Part shown: in pieces, positions 1 to 7,154 of the stretch
How the letters are laid out: each line of letters begins with the position of its first letter
Position numbering within the stretch: position 1 is the first letter of the stretch
NCBI GenBank assembly: GCA_945828175.1
Contig: CALZQD010000062.1
Coordinates: 1-8,323 of the forward strand
Source: an uncultured Bacteroidales bacterium
Lineage (GTDB): Bacteria > Bacteroidota > Bacteroidia > Bacteroidales > Muribaculaceae
Direction: 5' to 3'
Length of the DNA: 8,323 nucleotides
Program-made: the position numbers and the translations under genes
Notes under the pieces: model-generated
Databases searched by the model: none
Seen by the model: the letters and a program-made list of their open reading frames with translations, nothing else
Told to the model about the DNA's origin: nothing

Positions 1-1779
1 ACGACCGAGCTCATCGACATGGACCGCAGCATGGTCATCGCCCTCAACATGTACGACGAACTGCGCAGCCGCGGCGTCACCCTCGACTACGACACGCTCG
101 GCGACATGATCGGCGTGCCTATGGTGCCCATCGTAGCCAAAAACGGCGAGGGCGTCAGCCGTCTGCTCGACGAGGTTATCTCGGTCTACGAAGGCCGCAA
201 CGCCTCGGTCAGACACGTCCACGTCAGCCTCGGTAACGACGTCGAGGCCGCCGTCAGAAAGCTCATCGACGCCATCAAGGCCGACGACAAGATTGGCCGG
301 CACTTTTCGCCGCGCTACATCGCCATCAAGCTCCTCGAGGGCGACAGCGAGGCCGAAAAAGCCGTCAGCGCCCTCCCCGGAGGCGAGCAGTTGATGCTCC
401 TGCGCGACCGCGTAAAGGCCCATCTCGAGGAAATCACCGACGAAGACGTTTCGTCGACCATCGCCGCCGAGAAATACGGCTTCATCGCCGGCGCCCTCGC
501 CGAGACGATGTCGCAGCCGTCGGCCCACAACGACGGCCGCACGCGCATCATCGACGCTTTCGTTACCAACAAACTCTTTGGCATACCGCTGTTTTTCGCC
601 ATAATGTTCTTCATCTTCTGGGTGACGTTCTTTGTCGGCGCCTATCCTATGGAATGGATTGAAGACGGCGTCGCGGCGCTAAGCTCATTCGTCGCCCGCA
701 TCATGCCCGAGGGCATCCTCAAGGACCTCATCGCCGACGGCATCATCGGCGGCGTAGGCGGCGTCATCGTATTCCTGCCTAACATACTTATATTATACTT
801 CTGCATCTCGTTTATGGAAGACTCGGGCTATATGGCCCGCGCCGCATTCATAATGGACAAAGTGATGCACCGCATCGGCCTCCACGGCAAATCGTTCATA
901 CCCCTGGTAATGGGCTTCGGCTGCAATGTGCCGGCCATCATCTCGTCGCGAACCATCGAGAGCCGTTCGAGCCGACTGATTACCATACTGATAAACCCCT
1001 TCATGTCGTGCTCGGCGCGCCTGCCAATCTATGTGCTGCTCATCGGCACCTTCTTCTCGGCCCATGCCGCGCTGGTTTTCATGGCCATCTACATGACGGG
1101 CATCCTCGGCGCCGTCGTCACCGCGCGCCTGCTCAGGAAATTCCTCTTCAAGCGCGACGAGACTCCCTTCGTCATGGAGTTGCCGCCCTACCGTGTGCCG
1201 ACTCCCCGCGCCATGATAATCCACACTTGGAGCAAGGGCGTGCAGTATCTCAAGAAGATGGGCGGCACGATTCTCATCGCCAGCATCATCGTCTGGGCGC
1301 TCAACTATTTCCCGCGCCACGACGAGACCGTGGCCGACGCAACCCTCGCCGAAAGCGCCGCAGTCGACACCTCGCGCGACTCCTACCTCGAGATGATGGG
1401 CAAGACCATCAACCCGGTGATGGAGCCCCTCGGCTTCCACTGGCGCGCCTCTGTCGCCGCCCTTGCCGGCGTCCCCGCCAAAGAAATCGTCGTCTCGACC
1501 CTCGGCGTGCTCTACACCAACGACGAGGCCGTCTCTGACGCCCGTCTGAGCAGTCGCCTGACAGCGCCCTCACCCGTCACGGGCAAGCCCGATTTCACGC
1601 CCGCGTCGGCCCTGAGCTTCATGCTATTCATCCTGCTCTACTGCCCCTGCATCGCAACGGTCGTCGCCATCATCCGCGAGACCCATTCATGGCACTGGGG
1701 CGTCTTCAGCGTTGTCTACAACACCGCCTTCGCCTGGCTCGTCGCCTTCATCGTCTACCAGACCTCGCAGCTGTTATAA
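1..1779 (+). CDS. feoB: Ferrous iron transport protein B (FeoB), 5'-truncated by window edge
   Basis: FeoB is the inner-membrane Fe(II) importer with an N-terminal cytosolic G domain. The frame is open from base 1, so the true start and the G1-G3 GTPase motifs lie upstream; 592 codons are visible. Numbering from base 1, the G4 motif NMYD is at residues 16-19 and a G5-like stretch (VAKNGEG) follows, then the helical GDP-dissociation-inhibitor-like region. The membrane domain starts near residue 190 with several hydrophobic helices. Diagnostic FeoB motifs are present: EDSGYMARAAF, Gate motif I GFGCNVPA with its Cys at 308, SCSARLP with Cys 337, AKEIVVSTLGVLY, and Gate motif II YCPCIAT with Cys 548 and 550. 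No frameshift is seen, and it stops with TAA. The ATG at base 19 is internal, not the start. Whether a FeoA domain is fused at the N-terminus, as in some Bacteroidetes, cannot be seen. No terminator is visible after it, so read-through into the next gene is possible. Confidence 0.97.
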   Translation, partial: TTELIDMDRSMVIALNMYDELRSRGVTLDYDTLGDMIGVPMVPIVAKNGEGVSRLLDEVISVYEGRNASVRHVHVSLGNDVEAAVRKLIDAIKADDKIGRHFSPRYIAIKLLEGDSEAEKAVSALPGGEQLMLLRDRVKAHLEEITDEDVSSTIAAEKYGFIAGALAETMSQPSAHNDGRTRIIDAFVTNKLFGIPLFFAIMFFIFWVTFFVGAYPMEWIEDGVAALSSFVARIMPEGILKDLIADGIIGGVGGVIVFLPNILILYFCISFMEDSGYMARAAFIMDKVMHRIGLHGKSFIPLVMGFGCNVPAIISSRTIESRSSRLITILINPFMSCSARLPIYVLLIGTFFSAHAALVFMAIYMTGILGAVVTARLLRKFLFKRDETPFVMELPPYRVPTPRAMIIHTWSKGVQYLKKMGGTILIASIIVWALNYFPRHDETVADATLAESAAVDTSRDSYLEMMGKTINPVMEPLGFHWRASVAALAGVPAKEIVVSTLGVLYTNDEAVSDARLSSRLTAPSPVTGKPDFTPASALSFMLFILLYCPCIATVVAIIRETHSWHWGVFSVVYNTAFAWLVAFIVYQTSQLL

Positions 1780-1785
1780 TTTGAT

Positions 1786-1816
1786 TTTGACGAAAGAAAA
1801 GAATTGTTTAACTTTG
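1786..1816 (+). promoter_or_regulatory. Bacteroidetes-type promoter for the dCMP deaminase gene run
   Basis: The gap after feoB holds TTTG at 1786-1789 and TAACTTTG at 1809-1816, separated by 19 nt. This matches the known Bacteroidetes sigma consensus (TTTG at -33, TAnnTTTG at -7). Transcription should start a few bases after 1816, giving a leader of roughly 25 nt before the ATG at 1848. No Shine-Dalgarno sequence is seen, which is normal for this phylum. The match is read directly from the sequence; promoter activity is inferred. Confidence 0.7.
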
Positions 1817-1847
1817 CCGAATAATCGCAATCGTTGCAATTCGCCTC

Positions 1848-2282
1848 ATGAGCCAGATTAACGAAAAACAGGAAATCCTCGACAAACGCTACCTGCGCAT
1901 GGCCACAATCTGGGCCGAAAATTCATACTGCGTCCGCCGCAAAGTCGGAGCGATAATAGTCAAGAACCAGATGATTATCTCAGACGGCTATAACGGCACC
2001 CCGTCGGGATTCGAAAATGTGTGCGAGGACGAAAACGGCCTCACCAAACCCTATGTGCTCCACGCCGAGGCAAACGCCATCACCAAGGTAGCCCGAAGCA
2101 ACAACTCGAGCGACGGCGCCACGCTCTATGTCACGGCATCGCCCTGTCTTGAATGTGCCAAACTCATCATCCAGTCGGGCATCAGGCGCGTCGTCTACAA
2201 TGAACTCTACCGCATCAGCGACGGCATCGACCTGCTCGAACGCGCAGGCATCGACTGCGTCCATCTTTCAGATCTACAATAA
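1848..2282 (+). CDS. dCMP deaminase (ComEB-type deoxycytidylate deaminase)
   Basis: Zinc-dependent cytosolic deaminase of 144 residues, a normal length for the family. It should convert dCMP to dUMP, the substrate of thymidylate synthase. The catalytic zinc motif is clear: HAE at residues 72-74 (zinc-ligand His72 and proton-shuttle Glu74), and PCLEC at 99-103 (zinc ligands Cys100 and Cys103). The upstream stretch GAIIVKN...DGYNGTPSG (34-54) is typical of dCMP deaminases rather than of cytidine or tRNA adenosine deaminases. The ATG at 1848 lies 31 nt after the -7 box and gives the expected N-terminus. Its TAA stop overlaps the ATG of the following protease gene by one base (TAATG), so the two are very likely cotranscribed and translationally coupled. 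Other members of the cytidine deaminase superfamily are possible but less likely. ComEB is the family name in Firmicutes; no competence role is implied. Confidence 0.93.
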   Translation: MSQINEKQEILDKRYLRMATIWAENSYCVRRKVGAIIVKNQMIISDGYNGTPSGFENVCEDENGLTKPYVLHAEANAITKVARSNNSSDGATLYVTASPCLECAKLIIQSGIRRVVYNELYRISDGIDLLERAGIDCVHLSDLQ

Positions 2283-3931
2283 TGAATAAACTCAACAAAT
2301 GGCTGCCTCTGATTTTCGCCGCTTTGTTAGCCGGAGGCATTTGGATCGGATATATTATCGCCGGGGGCAATGACCTCACCCCCGAGCGAACCAAACTCAA
2401 CACCGTTTTCGACATCATCGAGGACGAATATGTCGACGAAATTCCCCTCGACAGCCTCGTCGAGGCCACAATTCCCGCAATACTGCGCTCGCTCGACCCC
2501 CACACAATGTATATTCCCCGCGACGAACTCGATAAAGTCAACTCTGAGCTCGACCGCTCGTTCAGCGGCATCGGCATCCAATTCCAGATGCTCAACGACA
2601 CCGTCTGCGTCATCGAGGTCATCTCGGGCGGACCGTCTGAGAAAGCCGGCCTTCACCCCGGCGACCGCATCATCGCCGTCGACAGCATCGACATCGCCGG
2701 CAAGAAGATGACCATGGACGCCGTCGCCTCGAAGATTCGCGGTCCCAAAGGCACCGACGTCAAGATTACCGTCAAGCGCTTCAACGCGCCCAAGCCCCTT
2801 GTGTTCACCATCAAGCGCGGCGATATCCCCGTCACCTCGGTCGATGCCAAATATATGCTCAACGACACTGTCGGCTACGTCAAGGTCGGCAAATTCGCCC
2901 GCAATACCTATCCCGAATTCCTTCAGGCTATCGGTGACATGCGCTACCGCGGCGCAACCAACATCATCGTCGACCTGCGCGGCAACACAGGCGGCTACAT
3001 GGAGCCCGCCATCTTCATGGCCAACGAGTTCCTCGCGCCCGGCCTCAATATCGTCGAGACCCGCGGCCGCAAGGCATCCGACAACTCGATGGTGCTCGCC
3101 GACGGCACAGGCGCATTCGGCGATATGGGCCTCGTAGTCCTCGTCGACGAATTCACCGCCAGCGCCAGCGAGATTTTCTCGGGTGCCATTCAGGACCACG
3201 ACCGCGGGCTCATCGTCGGCCGTCGCACCTTCGGCAAAGGCCTCGTCCAGCGCCCCGTCATGCTGCCCGACTCGAGCGAAATCAGGCTCACCGTCCAGCG
3301 CTACTACACTCCCTCGGGCCGCTGCATCCAGAAAGACTTCGAGCGCGGCGACATCGACTCATACGAAGGTGAGATTGTCGAGCGCTACAGCCGCGGCGAG
3401 ATTTTCAGCGCCGACAGCATGAAGCTCCACCGCGATTCGGTCTTCCACACCGACAACGGCCGCATCGTCTACGGCGGCGGTGGCATCGTCCCCGACCTCT
3501 TCGTCCCCTCTGACACCTCGGGCGTCTCATCTTACTACATCAGCGTCTCGAACGCCGGCCTGCTCAACCGCTTTGCCTACGAGACCGCCGACCTCAACCG
3601 CAAACAGTTCTCGAAGGCCCGCAACGTCGACGAGCTGCTCAAGCTGCTGCCCAACGACAGCAACCTGCTCTACTCGTTCGTGCGCTATGCCGTGCAGCAC
3701 GGCGTCGCCGCCCGACCCTACTATATCAACATTTCGTCATCGTTGATTGTTAATCAACTGAAAGCTCTCATTGCCCGCGACGTTCTCGGCATGAACGCTT
3801 TCTACGAAATATACAACTCCGACGATTCCTGCGTCAGAGAAGCCTTGAAGCTCATCGGAAAAGGCGAGGCGACTGTCCCTGTCAGTTTCGACGCGAACAA
3901 AAGCTCCTCGGGCGCAAAAAAGACTAAATGA
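2282..3931 (+). CDS. S41 family C-terminal processing peptidase (CtpA/Prc-like) with PDZ domain
   Basis: Envelope serine protease of 549 residues that should trim or degrade proteins from their C-termini. Residues 7-27 form one hydrophobic segment without a lipobox or clear cleavage site, so a signal anchor with the rest in the periplasm is likely. A PDZ domain spans about 90-170 (SGIGIQF, then GGPSEKAGLHPGDRI). The S41 core follows, with VGYVKVGKF near 197-205 and DLRGNTGGYM at 231-240. By spacing with E. coli Prc (Ser, Asp at +11, Lys at +25), the catalytic residues are Ser294 (in TASASEIF), Asp305 and Lys319 (in FGKG). All are present, so the enzyme should be active. Residues from about 405 on form a C-terminal extension of unknown role ending in a Lys/Ser-rich tail. 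The start ATG overlaps the previous stop, and the TGA stop overlaps the next start. Its substrate is unknown. Confidence 0.95.
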   Translation: MNKLNKWLPLIFAALLAGGIWIGYIIAGGNDLTPERTKLNTVFDIIEDEYVDEIPLDSLVEATIPAILRSLDPHTMYIPRDELDKVNSELDRSFSGIGIQFQMLNDTVCVIEVISGGPSEKAGLHPGDRIIAVDSIDIAGKKMTMDAVASKIRGPKGTDVKITVKRFNAPKPLVFTIKRGDIPVTSVDAKYMLNDTVGYVKVGKFARNTYPEFLQAIGDMRYRGATNIIVDLRGNTGGYMEPAIFMANEFLAPGLNIVETRGRKASDNSMVLADGTGAFGDMGLVVLVDEFTASASEIFSGAIQDHDRGLIVGRRTFGKGLVQRPVMLPDSSEIRLTVQRYYTPSGRCIQKDFERGDIDSYEGEIVERYSRGEIFSADSMKLHRDSVFHTDNGRIVYGGGGIVPDLFVPSDTSGVSSYYISVSNAGLLNRFAYETADLNRKQFSKARNVDELLKLLPNDSNLLYSFVRYAVQHGVAARPYYINISSSLIVNQLKALIARDVLGMNAFYEIYNSDDSCVREALKLIGKGEATVPVSFDANKSSSGAKKTK

Positions 3932-4485
3932 TGAATAAAGAACAAATCAGACTCAAAGTAAAGACCCACAAAAGCATGCTCGACGACAACGAACGCCGCC
4001 GCGCGGCCGCCACTGTCTTCGATCTCCTCGAAAAAACAGCTGCTTTTGTCCTGTCAGACAACATACTGCTCTACCACTCGCTGCCCGATGAGCTCTCGAC
4101 CCTCGACTTCATCGACAAGTGGCACACGCGCAAGCACTTCTTCCTGCCGCGCGTCAACGGCCTCAATCTCGAGATTCTGCCCTACGACCGCTCGACGCTC
4201 CACCTCGGCGCTTTCCGCATCGAAGAGCCGGGCGGCGATGACACGACCGATATCTCGGGCATCGACATGGTCGTCGTGCCTGCTGTCGCCTTCGACCGCA
4301 GCGGCAACCGCGTCGGCCGCGGCAAAGGCTACTACGACCGCCTCCTCGCCGAGACCCGCGCGATAAAAATCGGCGTCGGCTACGGCTTCCAGCTCGTCGA
4401 CGAAATCGACGCCGAGGAGCACGACGTCCCGCTCGACTATGTCATCACCGAACACGGTGTCATAAGAGCGCGCCGCAAACATTAA
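3928..4485 (+). CDS. 5-formyltetrahydrofolate cyclo-ligase (methenyl-THF synthetase)
   Basis: Cytosolic enzyme of 185 residues that uses ATP to convert 5-formyl-THF to 5,10-methenyl-THF, returning the storage folate to the active one-carbon pool (known elsewhere as FthC, YgfA or MTHFS). The family signature is intact: GRGKGYYDR at residues 130-138, preceded by VPAVAFD at 117-123 and followed by the C-terminal DVPLDYVITE at 166-175. Length is normal. The gene opens with two consecutive ATG codons (3928 and 3931). The first overlaps the protease stop by four bases (ATGA) and the second by one base. Either start works, and the N-terminus differs by one Met. Tight overlap implies coupling with the upstream gene. 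Together with dCMP deaminase it supports thymidylate synthesis, which may explain the clustering; that link is inference. Confidence 0.94.
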   Translation: MMNKEQIRLKVKTHKSMLDDNERRRAAATVFDLLEKTAAFVLSDNILLYHSLPDELSTLDFIDKWHTRKHFFLPRVNGLNLEILPYDRSTLHLGAFRIEEPGGDDTTDISGIDMVVVPAVAFDRSGNRVGRGKGYYDRLLAETRAIKIGVGYGFQLVDEIDAEEHDVPLDYVITEHGVIRARRKH

Positions 4486-4507
4486 CAACATCATCATAAA
4501 CGACGAC

Positions 4508-5329
4508 ATGACTAACGACACAGCCCTCGAAAGCACAGGCCGAAAATATCGCCTCGGCATCGCTCTCAGCGGCGGCGGAGCCCGCGGTTTCGCCCACGCC
4601 GGCGCACTCATGGCCATCGAGGAGGCGGGTCTCAAGCCCGACGTAGTCGCCGGAGTCAGCGCCGGCTCGGTCGTCGCCGTACTCTATGCCGCGGGCGTCA
4701 GGCCGGCCGACATCCCACGGCTCTTCAGCAACGCCGGCATGAGCGACTTCACCACGCTCAGCCTCGGACATGGAGGACTGCTCTCTGCCGAGAAATTCAA
4801 GAAATTCGTCATGAAGGCCATCGGCGGCTATACCCGCCTCGAAGACCTGCCGATGCCCGTCTATATCGGCGTGACCGACTTCGACCGCGGCGTAGCCACG
4901 GAGTTCCACCGCGGCCCTATCGGCGACGTGATGCTCGCATCGTGCTCTATCCCCATAGTCTTCCGCCCGGTCAACATCGACGGCGTCAACTATGTCGACG
5001 GAGGCGTCCTGCGCAACCATCCGGCATGGATTTTGCGCGACAAATGCGACAAGCTCATCGGCATCAACGTCAGCCCGCTCAACCAGCGCGCCAATCCCTC
5101 ATCGCTGCTCGACGTAGCGATGCGCACCTACAACCTCATGGCCAAAGCCAATCAGAACGCAGATATGAACCTATGCGACATCTCGGTCACGACGCCCGAA
5201 ATCGCCCACTATAAAGTCTTTAACCTTAAGAATATAAACAGTGTCTTTATCAGCGGATATATACATGCCCGCAAAGCCCTGCGCGAGGCGGGAATGTGGA
5301 ATACCGAACGAAGCACCAATGCCATTTAA
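4508..5329 (+). CDS. Patatin-like phospholipase family protein (RssA-like)
   Basis: Predicted serine acyl hydrolase of 273 residues with the patatin Ser-Asp dyad. The oxyanion-hole glycine motif SGGGARGFAHAG is at residues 21-32, the nucleophile elbow GVSAGS at 49-54 gives Ser51, and the DGG motif at 164-166 gives Asp164. All catalytic elements are present. There is no signal peptide or membrane helix, and no beta-barrel or POTRA domain, so it is a single-domain protein closest in form to RssA/YchK-type bacterial patatins and probably cytoplasmic or membrane-associated. Substrate (phospholipid, lysophospholipid or other ester) cannot be told from sequence. It starts 22 nt after the cyclo-ligase stop with no promoter box in between, so it probably belongs to the same transcript. 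The amylase-family gene follows after 7 nt. Confidence 0.92.
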   Translation: MTNDTALESTGRKYRLGIALSGGGARGFAHAGALMAIEEAGLKPDVVAGVSAGSVVAVLYAAGVRPADIPRLFSNAGMSDFTTLSLGHGGLLSAEKFKKFVMKAIGGYTRLEDLPMPVYIGVTDFDRGVATEFHRGPIGDVMLASCSIPIVFRPVNIDGVNYVDGGVLRNHPAWILRDKCDKLIGINVSPLNQRANPSSLLDVAMRTYNLMAKANQNADMNLCDISVTTPEIAHYKVFNLKNINSVFISGYIHARKALREAGMWNTERSTNAI

Positions 5330-5336
5330 CTAAGCA

Positions 5337-7118
5337 ATGCAGACAAAACCGGTCATTTATCAGCTACTCCCGAGACTATTCACCAACTACTGTCCAAACC
5401 CTGTTGTCAACGGCACTCTCGAGCAGAACCGGTCGGGTAAGCTCAACGACATCAACGACACGATACTCAAGGAAATCAAGAGGATGGGATTCACCCACGT
5501 CTGGTATACCGGTATCATCGAACATGCCCACGATGCCGACTATACAGCCTACGACATTCCCCGCCACAACCCCCATGTCATCAAAGGCCACGCCGGCAGC
5601 CCTTATGCCATCACCGACTACTACGACGTTGACCCCGACCTCGCCGTCGACGTGCCTCACCGCATGGACGAGTTTGTCAGCCTCGTCAAGCGCACCCACC
5701 GCGCCGGCATGAAAGTCATCATCGACTTCGTGCCCAACCACGTCGGGCGCCAGTATCACTCCGACGCTAAGCCTGCCGGAGTCGAGGACCTCGGCGAGCG
5801 CGACGACAAGGAGATGTTTTTCTCGCCCAAGAACAATTTCTACTATATCCCGCTCCAGCTCTTCGCCCCGCACGTCGACATGGGCTCGGGTCCCGACGCC
5901 TACGTCGAGTTCCCCGCCAAAGCCTCGGGCAACGACTGCTTCAACGCCTTCCCCGGCAAGAACGACTGGTATGACACCGTCAAGCTCAACTACGGCGTCG
6001 ACACCTGGAACGGCAGCCGCCACTTCGACCCCGTGCCTCCGACATGGCTCAAGATGCTCCACATCCTGCGCTTCTGGGCCTCGAAAGGCATCGACGGCTT
6101 CCGCTGCGACATGGTACATATGGTTCCCATCGAGTTCTGGCACTGGGCCATCACCAACGTCAGGTCGCACTACCCGTCGATGGTCTTCATCGCCGAGATT
6201 TACGACGTCAACCTCTACCGCCCCTACATCTTCGAGGGTGGCTTCGACTACCTTTATGACAAGGTCAACCTTTACGACACGCTGCGCGCCGTCGAATGCG
6301 ACAACGTCTCGGCCGCCCGCATAACAAACTGCTGGCAGACCGTCGAGGGCATCGCCCCCCATATGCTCAACTTCCTCGAGAACCACGACGAGCAGCGCTT
6401 CGCCTCGCCCCAGTATGCCGGCGACCCCGACAAAGTGCTCCCGTCGCTCGTCGTCAGTGCCATGTTCAACACCGGCCCCATGATGATCTACGCCGGTCAG
6501 GAACTCGGCGAGCCCGGCACCGACGCCGAGGGCTACAGCGGCCACGACGGCCGCACGACCATCTTCGACTACTGGAGCATCGCCTCGATACGCCGCTGGC
6601 TCAACGGAGGCACCTGCGACGGCGACCTCTATCCCGCTACTCAGCGCCTGCGCGAGATGTACCGCCGCGTGCTCACTCTCTGCAACAGCGAGCAGGCCAT
6701 CAGCCGCGGCCGCTTCTTCGACCTGATGTATGTCAACTACGACAAGCCCGGCCTCGACCCACACCGCGACTATGCCTTCATCCGCGCCACCGACGACGAG
6801 CTGCTGCTCATCATCGTCAACTTCTCCGACCACGACAAAGACATCGCGCTCAACATCCCCGTCCACGCCTTCGAAACCCTCGGTTACCCCCAGGGCACGG
6901 CCACAGCCTGCGAGCTCCTCGCCGACGTAAAGGAGAAAGACAAGCCCTTTGCAGCCGACCGACAGTTTACAACCGCTGTCAAAGCCCACGGCGCCGTCGT
7001 CTGGAAGATAAAGAAAAAAGGTATAAAGAGCTATGTATCTACCACTAAACCAGCCGATAAGGAAACAGTGGCAAAAAAATCCGCCGTAAGGCAAACATCT
7101 AAAGCAAAAAAGAGCTAA
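5337..7118 (+). CDS. GH13 alpha-amylase family glycoside hydrolase, cytoplasmic
   Basis: Protein of 593 residues with a GH13 TIM-barrel and all four conserved regions: region I DFVPNH (130-135), region II GFRCDMVH (254-261) with nucleophile Asp258, region III FIAEIYD (284-290) with acid/base Glu287, and region IV ENHDEQR (348-354) with Asp351. It should therefore cleave or transfer alpha-glucosidic bonds. An all-beta domain C covers roughly 470-556. No signal peptide or lipobox is present, unlike SusG-type surface amylases, and no SusC/SusD genes adjoin, so it probably acts on internal glucan or imported oligosaccharides. The exact activity (amylase, glucosidase or transferase) is not decidable here. 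Residues 557-593 form an odd lysine-rich tail (12 Lys and 1 Arg in 37 residues), encoded by A-rich DNA. The ATG is 7 nt after the patatin stop. The stop codon overlaps the -7 box of prs. Confidence 0.93.
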   Translation: MQTKPVIYQLLPRLFTNYCPNPVVNGTLEQNRSGKLNDINDTILKEIKRMGFTHVWYTGIIEHAHDADYTAYDIPRHNPHVIKGHAGSPYAITDYYDVDPDLAVDVPHRMDEFVSLVKRTHRAGMKVIIDFVPNHVGRQYHSDAKPAGVEDLGERDDKEMFFSPKNNFYYIPLQLFAPHVDMGSGPDAYVEFPAKASGNDCFNAFPGKNDWYDTVKLNYGVDTWNGSRHFDPVPPTWLKMLHILRFWASKGIDGFRCDMVHMVPIEFWHWAITNVRSHYPSMVFIAEIYDVNLYRPYIFEGGFDYLYDKVNLYDTLRAVECDNVSAARITNCWQTVEGIAPHMLNFLENHDEQRFASPQYAGDPDKVLPSLVVSAMFNTGPMMIYAGQELGEPGTDAEGYSGHDGRTTIFDYWSIASIRRWLNGGTCDGDLYPATQRLREMYRRVLTLCNSEQAISRGRFFDLMYVNYDKPGLDPHRDYAFIRATDDELLLIIVNFSDHDKDIALNIPVHAFETLGYPQGTATACELLADVKEKDKPFAADRQFTTAVKAHGAVVWKIKKKGIKSYVSTTKPADKETVAKKSAVRQTSKAKKS

Positions 7119-7123
7119 TTTTG
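7116..7123 (+). promoter_or_regulatory. Probable -7 promoter box for prs
   Basis: TAATTTTG fits the Bacteroidetes -7 consensus TAnnTTTG exactly and begins with the TAA stop of the amylase gene. It ends 31 nt before the prs ATG, the same distance as between the promoter at 1809-1816 and its gene. No TTTG is found at the expected -33 position; the upstream DNA there is A-rich. The leader of prs would be about 25 nt. Activity is inferred, and read-through from upstream genes is also likely because no terminator is seen before prs. Confidence 0.5.
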
Positions 7124-7154
7124 CAGTTGGAAAATCGTTATACTTTCTTACAAT

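Noticed and set aside
793..1440. A - strand open frame (215 codons) and + strand out-of-frame ORFs inside feoB (for example 1008-1538).
   Set aside because: All lie inside the conserved FeoB membrane domain, show Arg/His/Ala-rich or Asp/Val-rich shadow composition, and have no independent start signals.
1827..1837. GCAA-TCG-TTGC mini-palindrome in the leader of the dCMP deaminase gene.
   Set aside because: A 4-bp stem is too short to support a regulatory structure or a terminator.
2327..3199. A 290-codon open frame on the - strand, antisense to the S41 protease.
   Set aside because: Same compositional shadow pattern; the sense gene is a complete, motif-bearing protease.
5211..5266. AT-rich patch near the end of the patatin gene with a small palindrome (TAAAGTCTTTA at 5212-5222), considered as a promoter for the GH13 gene.
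   Set aside because: No TAnnTTTG box is present, and the AT content follows from the encoded residues (Tyr, Lys, Phe, Asn, Ile).
6296..7048. A 250-codon + strand frame overlapping the GH13 gene, considered as possible evidence of a frameshift.
   Set aside because: Extremely Arg/His/Pro-rich with no domain. The main frame continues through region IV and domain C without a break, so no frameshift is needed.
5376..7094. A 572-codon open frame on the - strand, antisense to the GH13 gene.
   Set aside because: The translation is dominated by Val/Asp/Glu/Gly/Ala with no recognisable domain, as expected when GAC/GTC/GCC/CTC-rich codons are read in reverse. The + strand gene carries all the catalytic motifs. 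Rare TTA/CTA/TCA codons in the sense gene explain the lack of antisense stops.
7139..7148. TATACTTTCT just before the prs ATG, considered as a -10-like box.
   Set aside because: It fits the Bacteroidetes -7 consensus poorly and would put the transcript start at the ATG itself. The exact match at 7116-7123 is better placed.
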